NCBI GenBank assembly: GCA_028345295.1
Contig: JAOMDA010000001.1
Location: 62,001-126,000 of the forward strand
Direction of reading: 5' to 3'
Length of the DNA: 64,000 nucleotides
Source: Candidatus Nitrosopelagicus sp.
GTDB taxonomy: Archaea; Thermoproteota; Nitrososphaeria; Nitrososphaerales; Nitrosopumilaceae
Below, one piece after another: positions 39,912 to 48,442 of the stretch (its first letter is position 1; each line of letters begins with the position of its first letter). The translations under genes and the position numbers were made by a program. A model generated the notes under the pieces. That model made no database searches. It was not told the origin of the DNA and saw only the letters and a list, made by a program, of their open reading frames with translations.

Positions 39912-39925
39912 TTAGCCATGACTAA
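39912..39925. promoter_or_regulatory. Imperfect 14-bp palindrome (operator 2)
   Basis: TTAGCCATGACTAA, one mismatch from perfect symmetry, centred 19 bp from operator 1, which is almost two helical turns. Confidence 0.5.
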
Positions 39926-39995
39926 ATTTACCAATTCCACTAAAAACAATAAATTGTAATTAAACAAATTTAACTCTGAGTTCTGCGAACAATGT

Positions 39996-40502
39996 ATGGC
40001 AAATAAACCAAAGTTTCTGGTTATTGTGGGAATAATGATTGGAATTGGGGCCGCACTATTATTTTATGGATCTCAATCAATTACTGCTGATATTGTAATT
40101 ATAGAAGGACAAATAGATGAAATTAATACAGTTAAGATTGAGGCTATTTTAGATCCAAAAATCAATAATGAAGGAGTATTTGCTGTACAAACATTAGAGG
40201 AAAACCAAGAAAAGATTACAGCAACGGTTTTTGACCCTTTCGGAATACCAATAGTTGTAAGTACAATCAACCAAAGCTCTTTTGAAGAAATATTTGAGAT
40301 ATCGGAAATTGGTACGTATACATTAGTGATTAAAACAGACAGTGATGAAATGATTAATGTTGTAGGAGGAATTGGACATGTTCCTGATAGTTCATCATAT
40401 TCTATTTCAACCGCAGGATTTTTCATCTTACTTTCAGGTATGATAGGTGTAATAGTGTTAGGAATACTTCTTGTCAGAGAAAGAAAGCAGAAAGCTAGTT
40501 AA
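39996..40502 (+). CDS. Membrane protein of unknown function with two helices
   Basis: 168 aa. A helix at 6-26, an extracytoplasmic beta-rich domain with VVSTINQSSFEEIFEISEIGTYTLVI, and a second helix at about 139-160 with a basic C-terminus (RERKQKAS). The end overlaps the convergent winged-helix gene by 8 nt. Divergent from the multicopper oxidase and may share the palindromic control region. Confidence 0.65.
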   Translation: MANKPKFLVIVGIMIGIGAALLFYGSQSITADIVIIEGQIDEINTVKIEAILDPKINNEGVFAVQTLEENQEKITATVFDPFGIPIVVSTINQSSFEEIFEISEIGTYTLVIKTDSDEMINVVGGIGHVPDSSSYSISTAGFFILLSGMIGVIVLGILLVRERKQKAS

Positions 40503-40809
40503 GAAAACTATCCATTTTGGCAAGACCATCTTCAACATTTTTGTAATTATGACCAGATTCCATTATCTCAGATAGTTTTTCAGAATCAACAGAATATTGA
40601 ATATCATCTAAACTTCCATTTTTAGTGACAAATTGGTTCTGTATGAGATATGATAGTTTTTCCTGAAGATCCTCTGGCATAATACCAAATTTTTCCGATA
40701 GAAATGTACAGTGTTTTGGACCACTTTCCATCTCAGCTAAGATTTCAGATATCTCTGGATCAAATAGATTATCAATAATTTTTTTTGTATCCAAATCTGG
40801 TTTTTCCAT
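40495..40809 (-). CDS. Putative winged-helix protein
   Basis: 104 aa. DPEISEILAEMESGPKHCTFLSEKFGIMPEDLQEKLSYLIQNQFV has the spacing of an ArsR-like winged-helix (helix-turn-helix then wing GSLDDIQYSVD). Probably a DNA-binding regulator; whether it acts on the neighbouring metal genes is unknown. A minus-strand TATA (about 40829-40840) gives a leaderless start. Confidence 0.55.
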   Translation of the reverse strand: MEKPDLDTKKIIDNLFDPEISEILAEMESGPKHCTFLSEKFGIMPEDLQEKLSYLIQNQFVTKNGSLDDIQYSVDSEKLSEIMESGHNYKNVEDGLAKMDSFLN

Positions 40810-40882
40810 AAAATTATGTCATATTTTTGATTTATAATACTATTCTAAAATTATTCTTGAGATTACGCATAATTTTCAGCAT

Positions 40883-40893
40883 GGTTTTTAATG
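40883..40893 (+). promoter_or_regulatory. TATA box for rps13-rps4
   Basis: GTTTTTAATGG about 28 nt before the TTG at 40917; supports that start. Confidence 0.4.
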
Positions 40894-40916
40894 GGGTAAC
40901 TAAGAATCTTGCTTAC

Positions 40917-41507
40917 TTGAGCACACAATATGAGAATCTTATTAGAATATTGGGAAATGATATTCCTGGTGAAAGAAAGATCCTAGTTGGGCTAACTCAG
41001 ATTCGTGGAGTTGGAATGATGTTTGCAAATTCAATCATTAATCATCTAAAAATAGATCCTAATTCAAAGATTGGATACCTTAATTCTGAACAAGTTTCTT
41101 CTATTGAAAAAGTTATAGAAGATCCACAATCATCAAATTTTCCAACATGGTTTTTGAATCGTAGAAAAGATGCTGAAACTGGAAAAGATTTGCATTTAGT
41201 TACATCAGATATTGCATTTAATGTTAGAAATGATATTGAAAGAGAGAAGAGTGTTTTTAGTTGGAGAGGTTACAGACATATGTTTGGATTGAAAGTTCGA
41301 GGTCAGCGCACTAGATGCACTGGTCGTAAAGGAGGAGCAGTAGGAGTTGCAAAAGGTGGAAGAGTTTTACCAGCTAGAGGAGGAGCAGGAGCACCAGCAG
41401 CAGAAGGAGCTGCTGCAGCAGAAGGAGATACTGCACCAGCAGCAGAAGGAGATACTGCACCTGCTACAGAAAAGAAAGAAGCACCAGCAGTAGAAAAGAA
41501 AGAATAG
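40917..41507 (+). CDS. rps13: 30S ribosomal protein S13 (uS13) with acidic/Ala-rich tail
   Basis: 196 aa from TTG 40917; the frame extends upstream but homologues begin [17 protein letters not shown]. The core has GLTQIRGVG and the C-terminal RNA-binding [13 protein letters not shown]. After about residue 150 comes a low-complexity tail of Gly/Ala then repeats of AAEGDTAPA and [11 protein letters not shown], absent from most archaeal S13. Binds the head of 16S rRNA and the tRNA contact. rps4 follows after 9 nt. Confidence 0.93.
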   Translation: MSTQYENLIRILGNDIPGERKILVGLTQIRGVGMMFANSIINHLKIDPNSKIGYLNSEQVSSIEKVIEDPQSSNFPTWFLNRRKDAETGKDLHLVTSDIAFNVRNDIEREKSVFSWRGYRHMFGLKVRGQRTRCTGRKGGAVGVAKGGRVLPARGGAGAPAAEGAAAAEGDTAPAAEGDTAPATEKKEAPAVEKKE

Positions 41508-41511
41508 GTGA
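41505..41511 (+). promoter_or_regulatory. Ribosome binding site of rps4
   Basis: TAGGTGA, followed by TAATA and ATG 41517; it matches the archaeal anti-SD well and settles this ATG rather than the earlier GTG at 41508. Confidence 0.6.
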
Positions 41512-41516
41512 TAATA

Positions 41517-42143
41517 ATGGGAGATACTAAGAATTTTAGAAGAGTTTGGAAAAAACCAAAACGACCACTTAATTTTGATTTAAAGATGGAAGAATTAAAA
41601 ATACTAGGAACTTTTGGATTAAAAACAAAGCGAGAGTTATGGAAAGCTAGAACTGAATTATCACGAGTAAGAAACCAGGCTCGTTCTCTCTTGGCTTTAA
41701 GACAAGAGGTAAGGGATAAAGAAGAACCAATTCTAATACAATCATTAACTAAAGTAGGATATGTACAACCTAATGCAACATTAGATGATGTATTAAATCT
41801 TGAAATAAGTGATTTATTTTCTCGTAGACTTCAAACTGTTGTTCAGAAAAAATTTTATTTTAAAACACCATATCAAGCAAGACAAGCAGTTTCTCATGGG
41901 CATATATTGATTGGAGATAGGATAGTAAATATTCCATCATATGTTGTAAGTGTTGACGAAGAACCAAAAGTTAAACTTACTACAGAATCTATTTTTAACG
42001 AGATTCTATCAGAACCAGAATCTGACTTGGGTAGTCCTGAAACTGAAAACCTAGAAATTCCTGCTGAAGAAGTAAAAGCTGAAGCACCTGCTGAAGAAGT
42101 AAAAGCTGAAGCACCTGCTGAAGAAAAAGTTAGTACTGAATAA
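41517..42143 (+). CDS. rps4: 30S ribosomal protein S4 (uS4) with repeated acidic tail
   Basis: 208 aa. MGDTKNFRRVWKKPKRP at the start is archaeal S4; SRRLQTVVQKK...ARQAVSHGHILIGDRIVNIPS is the S4 RNA-binding domain. The C-terminal 45 residues repeat VKAEAPAEE two times, an acidic extension. Early assembly protein and translational controller. Two-gene operon with rps13; S11 and RNAP D are not downstream here. Confidence 0.94.
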   Translation: MGDTKNFRRVWKKPKRPLNFDLKMEELKILGTFGLKTKRELWKARTELSRVRNQARSLLALRQEVRDKEEPILIQSLTKVGYVQPNATLDDVLNLEISDLFSRRLQTVVQKKFYFKTPYQARQAVSHGHILIGDRIVNIPSYVVSVDEEPKVKLTTESIFNEILSEPESDLGSPETENLEIPAEEVKAEAPAEEVKAEAPAEEKVSTE

Positions 42144-42147
42144 CTAT

Positions 42148-43224
42148 CTAGGTAAATTTAAGATCAGAAATTCTCTCATATTCTTTTTCAATTAATTCTA
42201 ATAGTTTTTCTGAAGTCATTCTACTTTTTAATAAAGATGCAATTATACATCCTCCAGCACCAGCTCCCTCCTTAACAAATCCTTCAGAATATGATTTTAA
42301 TCCAGCAAACTTTGATTGACTTAACAGAGGATCAACTGATAATACAGGAATGTCATCTATTTGTTTAACAGTCTCTAAAAATTTGGAATCTACATCATCA
42401 ATAATATATGAAGTACATCCAACAGCAATATTCTGCTTGTTATATCCAATTCTTTTTGCAAATGCAAGTACTGCAGTCATCTGTGTTCCCCCAGCCAAAA
42501 TTACACGTGTAATTTTTGATGATTCAGATAGTATTCCAGCAACAACTGGAATCATTGGATCGCCTAATTCAGAAATTACATTAATTGGATCATCTGATGT
42601 TAAACGTTTTAGAGCATTAGAGACTGCTTGATTTTTAATTTCAATTGGATTTTTTGGCATGCTTGAGCTGACACTTGTGTTAATACCAAAACCTTTGAGA
42701 ACCGCTAATGCTGTAGTTGTACCACCTGGTATACTTTCACCAACAACAAGACATTGATTTGGTTGTGAAATTGATCGCCCAATAATTTTTCCAAATTCTA
42801 CCGCTTCAGATACTTTTTCAGGAGATAATGCTTTAGATTCTGAAATATTTTTGCCAAATTCTAATTGTGAATCAAAATGAGATGTGTCAGGAGAAATCTT
42901 ACTTCCTGCATTGACTACAAAATGAGGAATTTTTGCTGAATCAAGTGCTACTTTAGTTAATAATGCAGGAGTTGGCTTTCCATCAGGTGACATTGGAATA
43001 GTATCTATACACTTGCAGTGTCCATGTCTAAGAAATTCAGCATCTGCAGGTGATGTAAATTTTAAGAATTCTTTATCTGCTCCAGCAATAGTAATTCCAG
43101 GTATTTCAGACGTTTCAGTATAAGAAATTACAAGGCAGAAAGTAAATTGACTTTTTTCTAATGAATTGGTAAATTCCTTTGCACTTTCAATATTTCCATG
43201 ACTGGATATTGTCAATTTATCCAC
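42148..43224 (-). CDS. CobT-like nicotinate-nucleotide phosphoribosyltransferase (TIGR00303 type)
   Basis: 358 aa. The N-terminal FVVNAGSKISPD and C-terminal GGTQMTAVLAFAKRIG with EGFVKEGAGAGG are features of the archaeal family related to CobT, which activates the lower ligand base of cobalamin with nicotinate mononucleotide. The archaeal member has been linked to B12 assembly. It overlaps the MBL gene by 8 nt in an operon of three. Confidence 0.75.
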   Translation of the reverse strand: MDKLTISSHGNIESAKEFTNSLEKSQFTFCLVISYTETSEIPGITIAGADKEFLKFTSPADAEFLRHGHCKCIDTIPMSPDGKPTPALLTKVALDSAKIPHFVVNAGSKISPDTSHFDSQLEFGKNISESKALSPEKVSEAVEFGKIIGRSISQPNQCLVVGESIPGGTTTALAVLKGFGINTSVSSSMPKNPIEIKNQAVSNALKRLTSDDPINVISELGDPMIPVVAGILSESSKITRVILAGGTQMTAVLAFAKRIGYNKQNIAVGCTSYIIDDVDSKFLETVKQIDDIPVLSVDPLLSQSKFAGLKSYSEGFVKEGAGAGGCIIASLLKSRMTSEKLLELIEKEYERISDLKFT

Positions 43225-43828
43225 CCATTCTCATAACAAATTCTTCTTCAGAAATTGGTTGTATTACTGGATTTGTGTTTTTTTCGTTAGAAATAGTAGA
43301 AGTTGGATTTGAACCATAATCATGACCTGGATACATTACTAGTTTTTCATCTAATTTTGCAATTACATCAAATAGACTATGGTAAAGTTCCTTTGGACTT
43401 CCACCGGGAAGATCAACTCTTCCACAGTTTCCCACAAAAAGTGTGTCACCAGAGAAAATTTTACCATCACCAACTAAACAAATACTGTCCTTTGAATGAC
43501 CAGGTGTATGATATACCAAAAGTTCTGAGCAACCAAACTTGATTGAATCTCCATCTTTGACGGTCATATCATTTTGTAAAGTTGATGCCTCATGTTGTAC
43601 AATCTTGACACTAATTTCTGCTGCTAATTCCTCATTACCCCTTGTATGATCATCATGCCAATGTGTATTGACAATATACTTTGGGTTAAGATTTTGTTCT
43701 TCAATTATCTGAATTATTTTATCCAGTTCCCAAGATGGATCAATTACTATGCACTCTTGAGTAGATTCATCCTCAATAATATACGAAAAGTTCTGCATTG
43801 GACCTACTGAAATCTGATAAACTTTCAT
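43217..43828 (-). CDS. MBL-fold metallohydrolase (glyoxalase II-like)
   Basis: 203 aa. Metal motif THWHDDH (with HTRGNEEL after), HTPGHSKDSICL and GNCGRVDLPGG, and a final His in YPGHDYG. Possible thioester hydrolase, persulfide dioxygenase or lactonase. No glutathione is expected in this organism, so the substrate is open. Overlaps both neighbours by 4-8 nt. Confidence 0.85.
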   Translation of the reverse strand: MKVYQISVGPMQNFSYIIEDESTQECIVIDPSWELDKIIQIIEEQNLNPKYIVNTHWHDDHTRGNEELAAEISVKIVQHEASTLQNDMTVKDGDSIKFGCSELLVYHTPGHSKDSICLVGDGKIFSGDTLFVGNCGRVDLPGGSPKELYHSLFDVIAKLDEKLVMYPGHDYGSNPTSTISNEKNTNPVIQPISEEEFVMRMGG

Positions 43829-44478
43829 AGAATACCATCCTCTGCCTCTGGAGGTATTCCAATTTTTTCAACAAATAGTTCACCTGTAAGATCTTTTCTT
43901 TTAGGAATCCCTTGTTTCATCTTATGAAATGTTACAGTCATATCGCATTTAGTATAGATATTGGCAGTATCTCCTGTTTGAGGATCTAATCCTGATGGCA
44001 CATCAACTGCAAACTTGAAGCAATTAGATTCATTGATATAATTTATCGCTGATGCATATGGTTCTCTTATCTCTCCTGTTATTCCAGTACCCAGAATACC
44101 ATCAATTATGACATCAGGGTGGAAATCAACAAATGCAGAATAGATTGGTTTTGGCATTAGTTTTACAGATTTCATTTTTTCTAAAATTGACCAATTCCAT
44201 TTACTCTCTTCAGTTTTAATTTTATCAGGCGTACCAAGTAGGAATACCCTAACGTTTGCATTATGACCTGCAAGATGTCTAGCCATGACTAACGCATCAC
44301 CACCATTATTTCCCAGTCCGGCATTTACAACAATTTCTTTTCCCTCAACACTTCCAAATTTTTCTACTAACCGTCTAACTGCTGCAGCGCCAGCATTTTC
44401 CATCATAAATTTTTTCAAGAAACCCATGTCATGACCCTTGTTTTCAATCTTATACATATCATCTACAGAAATTTCCAT
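43825..44478 (-). CDS. nnrE: NAD(P)H-hydrate epimerase (YjeF N-domain)
   Basis: 217 aa from ATG 44478, with a minus-strand TATA-like stretch near 44500-44510. The N-terminal YjeF domain shows NAGLGNNGGDALVMARHLA and VDVPSGLDPQTG, epimerising damaged NAD(P)HX. The ADP-dependent dehydratase domain (YjeF_C) is absent, so dehydration must be by another protein. ATG 44502 is possible but less likely. Confidence 0.85.
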   Translation of the reverse strand: MEISVDDMYKIENKGHDMGFLKKFMMENAGAAAVRRLVEKFGSVEGKEIVVNAGLGNNGGDALVMARHLAGHNANVRVFLLGTPDKIKTEESKWNWSILEKMKSVKLMPKPIYSAFVDFHPDVIIDGILGTGITGEIREPYASAINYINESNCFKFAVDVPSGLDPQTGDTANIYTKCDMTVTFHKMKQGIPKRKDLTGELFVEKIGIPPEAEDGIL

Positions 44479-44552
44479 ATTGTTAGAAAAAATCAAATTC
44501 AAATAAGAGCTTTTGCAAACGCCTTTAACTAAGAATAGTAGAAAAATAGCCG

Positions 44553-45167
44553 ATGGGATTAAAAAATGTCAAAACATCATTGCCAATAATTTCTAAAGAA
44601 TTAGAAAAAACAAATTCATCACGAGAATTCTTAATAAAAAACAATCGTGCTGTGGTAATTAATTGTAGCCAGGCAATAATCTCTATTCATAAAAAAGATC
44701 TAGTTACAGCTAAAAACAAAATAAAAAATGCAAAAGAGCAACTATTAAAATTAAAACAAAAAGCAGCAGGGGATCTTGATAGATATGTTCTTACTCCTGA
44801 ACAAGAATTGGTTGAAGCAGTATCACTTTTATCAATTATAGAAGGAAAAGATATTCCATCTTACAAATCACTCAAAGTTTCTGGCGAATCATATATTCTT
44901 GGTTTACTAGACTGCATAGGAGAACTAAAAAGACAAGTTATAGATACAATTCGAGTTGGAAATTTAAAAAATGCAGAAAATTTGTTTGATCTGATGGAAA
45001 ATTTGTATTTAATGTTATATCCATTTGCAACTTATGATAAGATTGTCAAAGAAACAAGAAGAAAATTGGATGTTAATAGAAGTTTGGTGGAAGATACAAG
45101 AACTATACTTACTGAGGAAATTAGAAGACAGAAATTAATCGAGACTATCAATAAAACCAAAAAATAA
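44553..45167 (+). CDS. Translin family protein
   Basis: 204 aa, all-helical, archaeal COG2178 family. RAVVINCSQAIISIHKKDL and DRYVLTPEQELVEAVSLLSI are the conserved segments; the final DDFM helix pair forms the translin octamer. Archaeal members bind single-stranded RNA/DNA, and some are nucleases. TATA at about 44521-44531 gives a leaderless ATG. Confidence 0.8.
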   Translation: MGLKNVKTSLPIISKELEKTNSSREFLIKNNRAVVINCSQAIISIHKKDLVTAKNKIKNAKEQLLKLKQKAAGDLDRYVLTPEQELVEAVSLLSIIEGKDIPSYKSLKVSGESYILGLLDCIGELKRQVIDTIRVGNLKNAENLFDLMENLYLMLYPFATYDKIVKETRRKLDVNRSLVEDTRTILTEEIRRQKLIETINKTKK

Positions 45168-45181
45168 TTTTAAGAAAATAA

Positions 45182-45266
45182 TGCGGGCGATGGGATTTGA
45201 ACCCACGAACTCCTAAGAGACTAGGCCCTCAACCTAGCGCCTTTGACCAGGCTGGGCGACACCCGC
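45182..45266 (-). tRNA. tRNA-Leu (anticodon GAG)
   Basis: 85 nt. Acceptor stem GCGGGTG/CGCCCGC with a U-G pair, A73; anticodon stem CTAGG/CCTAG with loop TTGAGGG giving GAG; class II long variable arm of about 13 nt; T arm GTGGG TTCAAAT CCCAT. No intron. Decodes CUC and CUU. CCA is not encoded. The 5' end is 25 nt from a TATA element shared with rpoN. Confidence 0.95.
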
Positions 45267-45285
45267 ACAGACAATTTCATGCAGG

Positions 45286-45295
45286 GTTTTTATAA
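45286..45295. promoter_or_regulatory. Symmetric TATA element shared by tRNA-Leu and rpoN
   Basis: TTTTTATAAT (plus) / ATTATAAAAA (minus). Its centre is 25 nt from the tRNA 5' end and 26 nt from the GTG at 45317. No other TATA-like sequence fits either gene in this 50-bp gap. Confidence 0.55.
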
Positions 45296-45316
45296 TCCTT
45301 GATTGGATCTGGAAAT

Positions 45317-45553
45317 GTGTTAGTACCTGTTAGATGTTTTACTTGTGGAAAATTAATTGCCGATAAGTATGAAGATTATCAAAATAGAATTAAGGCAGGT
45401 GAAGAACCAGTAAAAGTTCTTGACGAACTTGGAATGAATAGATATTGCTGTAGAAGAATGCTATTAACCTCAGTTGAAACAATCCAGCAAGTAATTCCGT
45501 TTTATGAAGCAATGCACAAAAGAAACCAAGAAGTGCAAAGCGAGCTAGAATAG
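45317..45553 (+). CDS. rpoN: DNA-directed RNA polymerase subunit N
   Basis: 78 aa from GTG 45317. VPVRCFTCGK and MNRYCCRRM form the single zinc site of RpoN/Rpb10. The frame also has a TTG at 45299, but GTG gives LVPVRCFTCG at the start as in homologues, and lies 26 nt from the TATA centre. Enolase follows 1 nt after its stop. Confidence 0.9.
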   Translation: MLVPVRCFTCGKLIADKYEDYQNRIKAGEEPVKVLDELGMNRYCCRRMLLTSVETIQQVIPFYEAMHKRNQEVQSELE

Positions 45554-45554
45554 G

Positions 45555-46793
45555 TTGCCAGAAATTACATCAATAACAGGAAGAATTCTCTATAATAGTC
45601 GTGGTAGTAAAACTATTGAAGTTGACATAATATCTGATAACGAATTTCTAGGTAGAGTTTGTGCACCATCTGGTGCAAGTGTTGGAAAATATGAAGCTGT
45701 AAGTTTTCCTAATAATAAACCTGAACAAAGCTTAACAGTTCTAAATGAAAATTCTAAAAAATTTCTTGGTTCTGATGCATCTGATTTAAAATTAATTCAT
45801 GATATTATCAAATCAATTGATAATTCAGATAACTATTCAGAAATTGGTGGTGCATGTGCATTTGCAATAACAATTGCAGCAGCTCAAGCAGCTGCAAATT
45901 CACTAGAAGAACCACTATACAATCTTCTAAACAAAGATGATGAATTAAAATTTCCATTTCCATTAGGAAATATACTTGGTGGGGGAGCACATGCAGGTCC
46001 TGGAACACCAGATATTCAGGAAGTTTTAGTTGCATCAATAGGTGCAAAGGGAATAGAAGAAGCTATTGATATGAATTTACAAGTTCATAAAGAACTGAGA
46101 AACTTAATTCAGAAAGAGGATCTAACTTTTACGAATGGTAGGGGTGATGAAGGCGGTTGGGCACCAAAATTTGATAATGAAAAAGCTTTGGAAATTTCCA
46201 CTAAAGCAATTGAAAATCTAGGATTTACACTGGGAAAAGAAGTAGCTCTGGGAGTTGATTTTGCATCATCAACTCAATGGAATGATAATAAGGGAAAATA
46301 CATCTATGATAGAGCAGGATTTGAGAATGATTCTGGTCAACAAATTGATTTTGCTGCAGAAATAATAGACAAGTACAAACTAATCTATGCAGAAGATGCT
46401 GTACATGAAGAAGCATTTGATGACATGGCAGTTCTGACAAAAAAATTTCCAGACAGAATGATTACTGGTGATGATCTTACAGTTACAAATACAAAAATTT
46501 TGGATAAAGCAATTAAGCGTGGCTCATGTAATGCTGCAATTCTCAAGGTTAACCAAGCAGGAAGTCTTTTTGATGCATTAGAATTTGCTACAATGGCTAA
46601 TGAAAATAATATAAAATTAATAACATCTCATAGATCAGGTGAATCAACAGATTCACAGATATCCCATATCGGGATAGCAACAAAGTCAAAACTACTGAAA
46701 GTTGGTGTTGTGGGAGGGGAAAGAGTTGCAAAATTAAATGAATTAATTCGACTCTCAGAGCATGATTTAATACATGGCATGATAGACATTTAA
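45555..46793 (+). CDS. eno: Enolase
   Basis: 412 aa, start TTG. ITGRILYNSRGSKTIEVDI at the N-terminus (the SRGxPT motif with S-K instead), GDDLTVTN for Mg binding and the C-terminal SHRSGESTDSQISHIG segment with catalytic residues. Interconverts 2-phosphoglycerate and phosphoenolpyruvate; in this organism mainly gluconeogenic. Follows rpoN by 1 nt, the archaeal rpoN-eno-rps2 cluster. Confidence 0.95.
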   Translation: MPEITSITGRILYNSRGSKTIEVDIISDNEFLGRVCAPSGASVGKYEAVSFPNNKPEQSLTVLNENSKKFLGSDASDLKLIHDIIKSIDNSDNYSEIGGACAFAITIAAAQAAANSLEEPLYNLLNKDDELKFPFPLGNILGGGAHAGPGTPDIQEVLVASIGAKGIEEAIDMNLQVHKELRNLIQKEDLTFTNGRGDEGGWAPKFDNEKALEISTKAIENLGFTLGKEVALGVDFASSTQWNDNKGKYIYDRAGFENDSGQQIDFAAEIIDKYKLIYAEDAVHEEAFDDMAVLTKKFPDRMITGDDLTVTNTKILDKAIKRGSCNAAILKVNQAGSLFDALEFATMANENNIKLITSHRSGESTDSQISHIGIATKSKLLKVGVVGGERVAKLNELIRLSEHDLIHGMIDI

Positions 46794-46801
46794 AAATCAC
46801 A

Positions 46802-47431
46802 ATGAGCGAACAAGCAGAAATTTCAAGTATAAAGAAGAAAGTTTTATCGACTGGTATTAGAGTAGGTACAGCAGTAAAGACCAAATTTATGCGTCAATAT
46901 ATCACCGAATCAAGTCCTGAGGGATTGTACATGTTGGATATAGATATGACATTAAGTAGAATTAAGACTGCAGCAAAATTTGTTAGTCGTATGGATATTA
47001 AACGAGTTATCGTTTGTTCAGGAAGAGAATATGCAGGAACTCCAATTGAAAAGTTTTGTGAATGTACAGGAGCAGAAATGATGCTTCGAAGATTCATGCC
47101 AGGAACTCTAACAAACCCATCATTACCATTTTACACTGAACCACAGTTACTAATAATATCTGATCCTCAAGTAGATTCACAAGCAGTTACTGAAGCAACA
47201 AATGCAGGAATACCAGTTATTGGTGTAGCAAATACAGATAATTTAACATCCCAATTAGATTTAGTAATACCTGCAAACAATAGAGGCAGAAAAGCTCTTG
47301 CAACAGTATATTGGCTTCTTGCTCGTGAAATTCTGATTCAAAAAGGTGAACTTACAGAAGATCAAGATATGAAATATGAAATAGATGATTTTGAGACTAA
47401 AATTAAAGACATTGAAGAAGACGAGTCTTAA
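46802..47431 (+). CDS. rps2: 30S ribosomal protein S2 (uS2)
   Basis: 209 aa. MYMLDIDMTLSRIKTAAKFVSR, FCECTGAEMMLRRFMPGTLTNP and LTSQLDLVIPANNRGRKA are the archaeal/eukaryotic S2 landmarks. Acidic C-terminal tail (DDFETKIKDIEEDES). Starts 8 nt after enolase; same transcript. Confidence 0.95.
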   Translation: MSEQAEISSIKKKVLSTGIRVGTAVKTKFMRQYITESSPEGLYMLDIDMTLSRIKTAAKFVSRMDIKRVIVCSGREYAGTPIEKFCECTGAEMMLRRFMPGTLTNPSLPFYTEPQLLIISDPQVDSQAVTEATNAGIPVIGVANTDNLTSQLDLVIPANNRGRKALATVYWLLAREILIQKGELTEDQDMKYEIDDFETKIKDIEEDES

Positions 47432-47476
47432 TAGTCTTAGAAGAAGAATTATACAAGTACATTTTAAAATAATTAT

Positions 47477-48430
47477 TTGATTTCAAAAGCATCAGCGCCA
47501 GGTAAAATAATTCTTTTCGGAGAACATTTCGTAGTTCATGGTACAAAGGCAATTTTATGTGCAATCAACAAACGAGTAACAATAATTTCAGAAAAAAATA
47601 AAAGTCAAAATATTTCTATTAAATCGTCTTTAGGTGAAAATTCTATTCCAATTTCTGAATCAATAGAGAATGTTGATAGTATGTTTAAACCATTTTTCTT
47701 TATTGCAAAAAAAATAATCAATGAAAATAATTTTAGTAATGGGATAGACATAGACATACAGTCTGATATTCCAATTGGAGCTGGTCTAGGTTCATCCTCT
47801 GCATGCTGTGTTGCAGCAGCAGCATCAGTATCAAATTTATTTTCAAAACCTGAAAAAAATCAAATTTTAGAGCTGGCAATAGAAGCTGAACAAACCATAT
47901 TTCCAAAAACATCAGGTGCAGATTGTACAGTTTCAGTTTTTGGTGGTATAATTGGTTATGAAAAAGGCATTACATATGAAATCATAGAAACTGAACATGA
48001 ATTTGATTTTATTGTAGTAAATTCAAAAAAGCCACATTCAACCAGTATTGTAGTAGACCGTGTAAATAAATTCAAAAATGAAAATAAAGAAATCTTTAAT
48101 GGCTTATGTGATGATGAGCGTAAATTAATAATCCAAGCAGTTAAGGCACTACAAAAATTTGATCTAGAAACAGTAGGAAAGTGTATATCACAAAATCAGA
48201 TTTTTCTAGAACAGCTTGGTGTATCAAATGATCAACTACTAGAAATTATAAAAATAATTGAAAAAGAAACATTTGGTGCAAAAATTACCGGTGCGGGAGA
48301 TGGCGGGTGTATTATTGCGCTAACTGATAAAAATGAAAAAGAAGCAGTAGTTGGGCATATGAAAACTGAATATGAAGCATATTCAGTAACCATAGACAAG
48401 ACAGGTATGCAAGTTTTTAACGACAATTAG
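47477..48430 (+). CDS. mvk: Mevalonate kinase
   Basis: 317 aa, start TTG. GHMP kinase: SAPGKIILFGEHFVVHG opening, ATP loop PIGAGLGSSSACCVAAA and C-terminal KITGAGDGGCII. Phosphorylates mevalonate, the first committed step to isoprenoid lipid chains. Promoter-like TTATAC lies about 27 nt upstream. Followed by ipk after 12 nt. Confidence 0.93.
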   Translation: MISKASAPGKIILFGEHFVVHGTKAILCAINKRVTIISEKNKSQNISIKSSLGENSIPISESIENVDSMFKPFFFIAKKIINENNFSNGIDIDIQSDIPIGAGLGSSSACCVAAAASVSNLFSKPEKNQILELAIEAEQTIFPKTSGADCTVSVFGGIIGYEKGITYEIIETEHEFDFIVVNSKKPHSTSIVVDRVNKFKNENKEIFNGLCDDERKLIIQAVKALQKFDLETVGKCISQNQIFLEQLGVSNDQLLEIIKIIEKETFGAKITGAGDGGCIIALTDKNEKEAVVGHMKTEYEAYSVTIDKTGMQVFNDN

Positions 48431-48442
48431 CAAAGAAATGAT

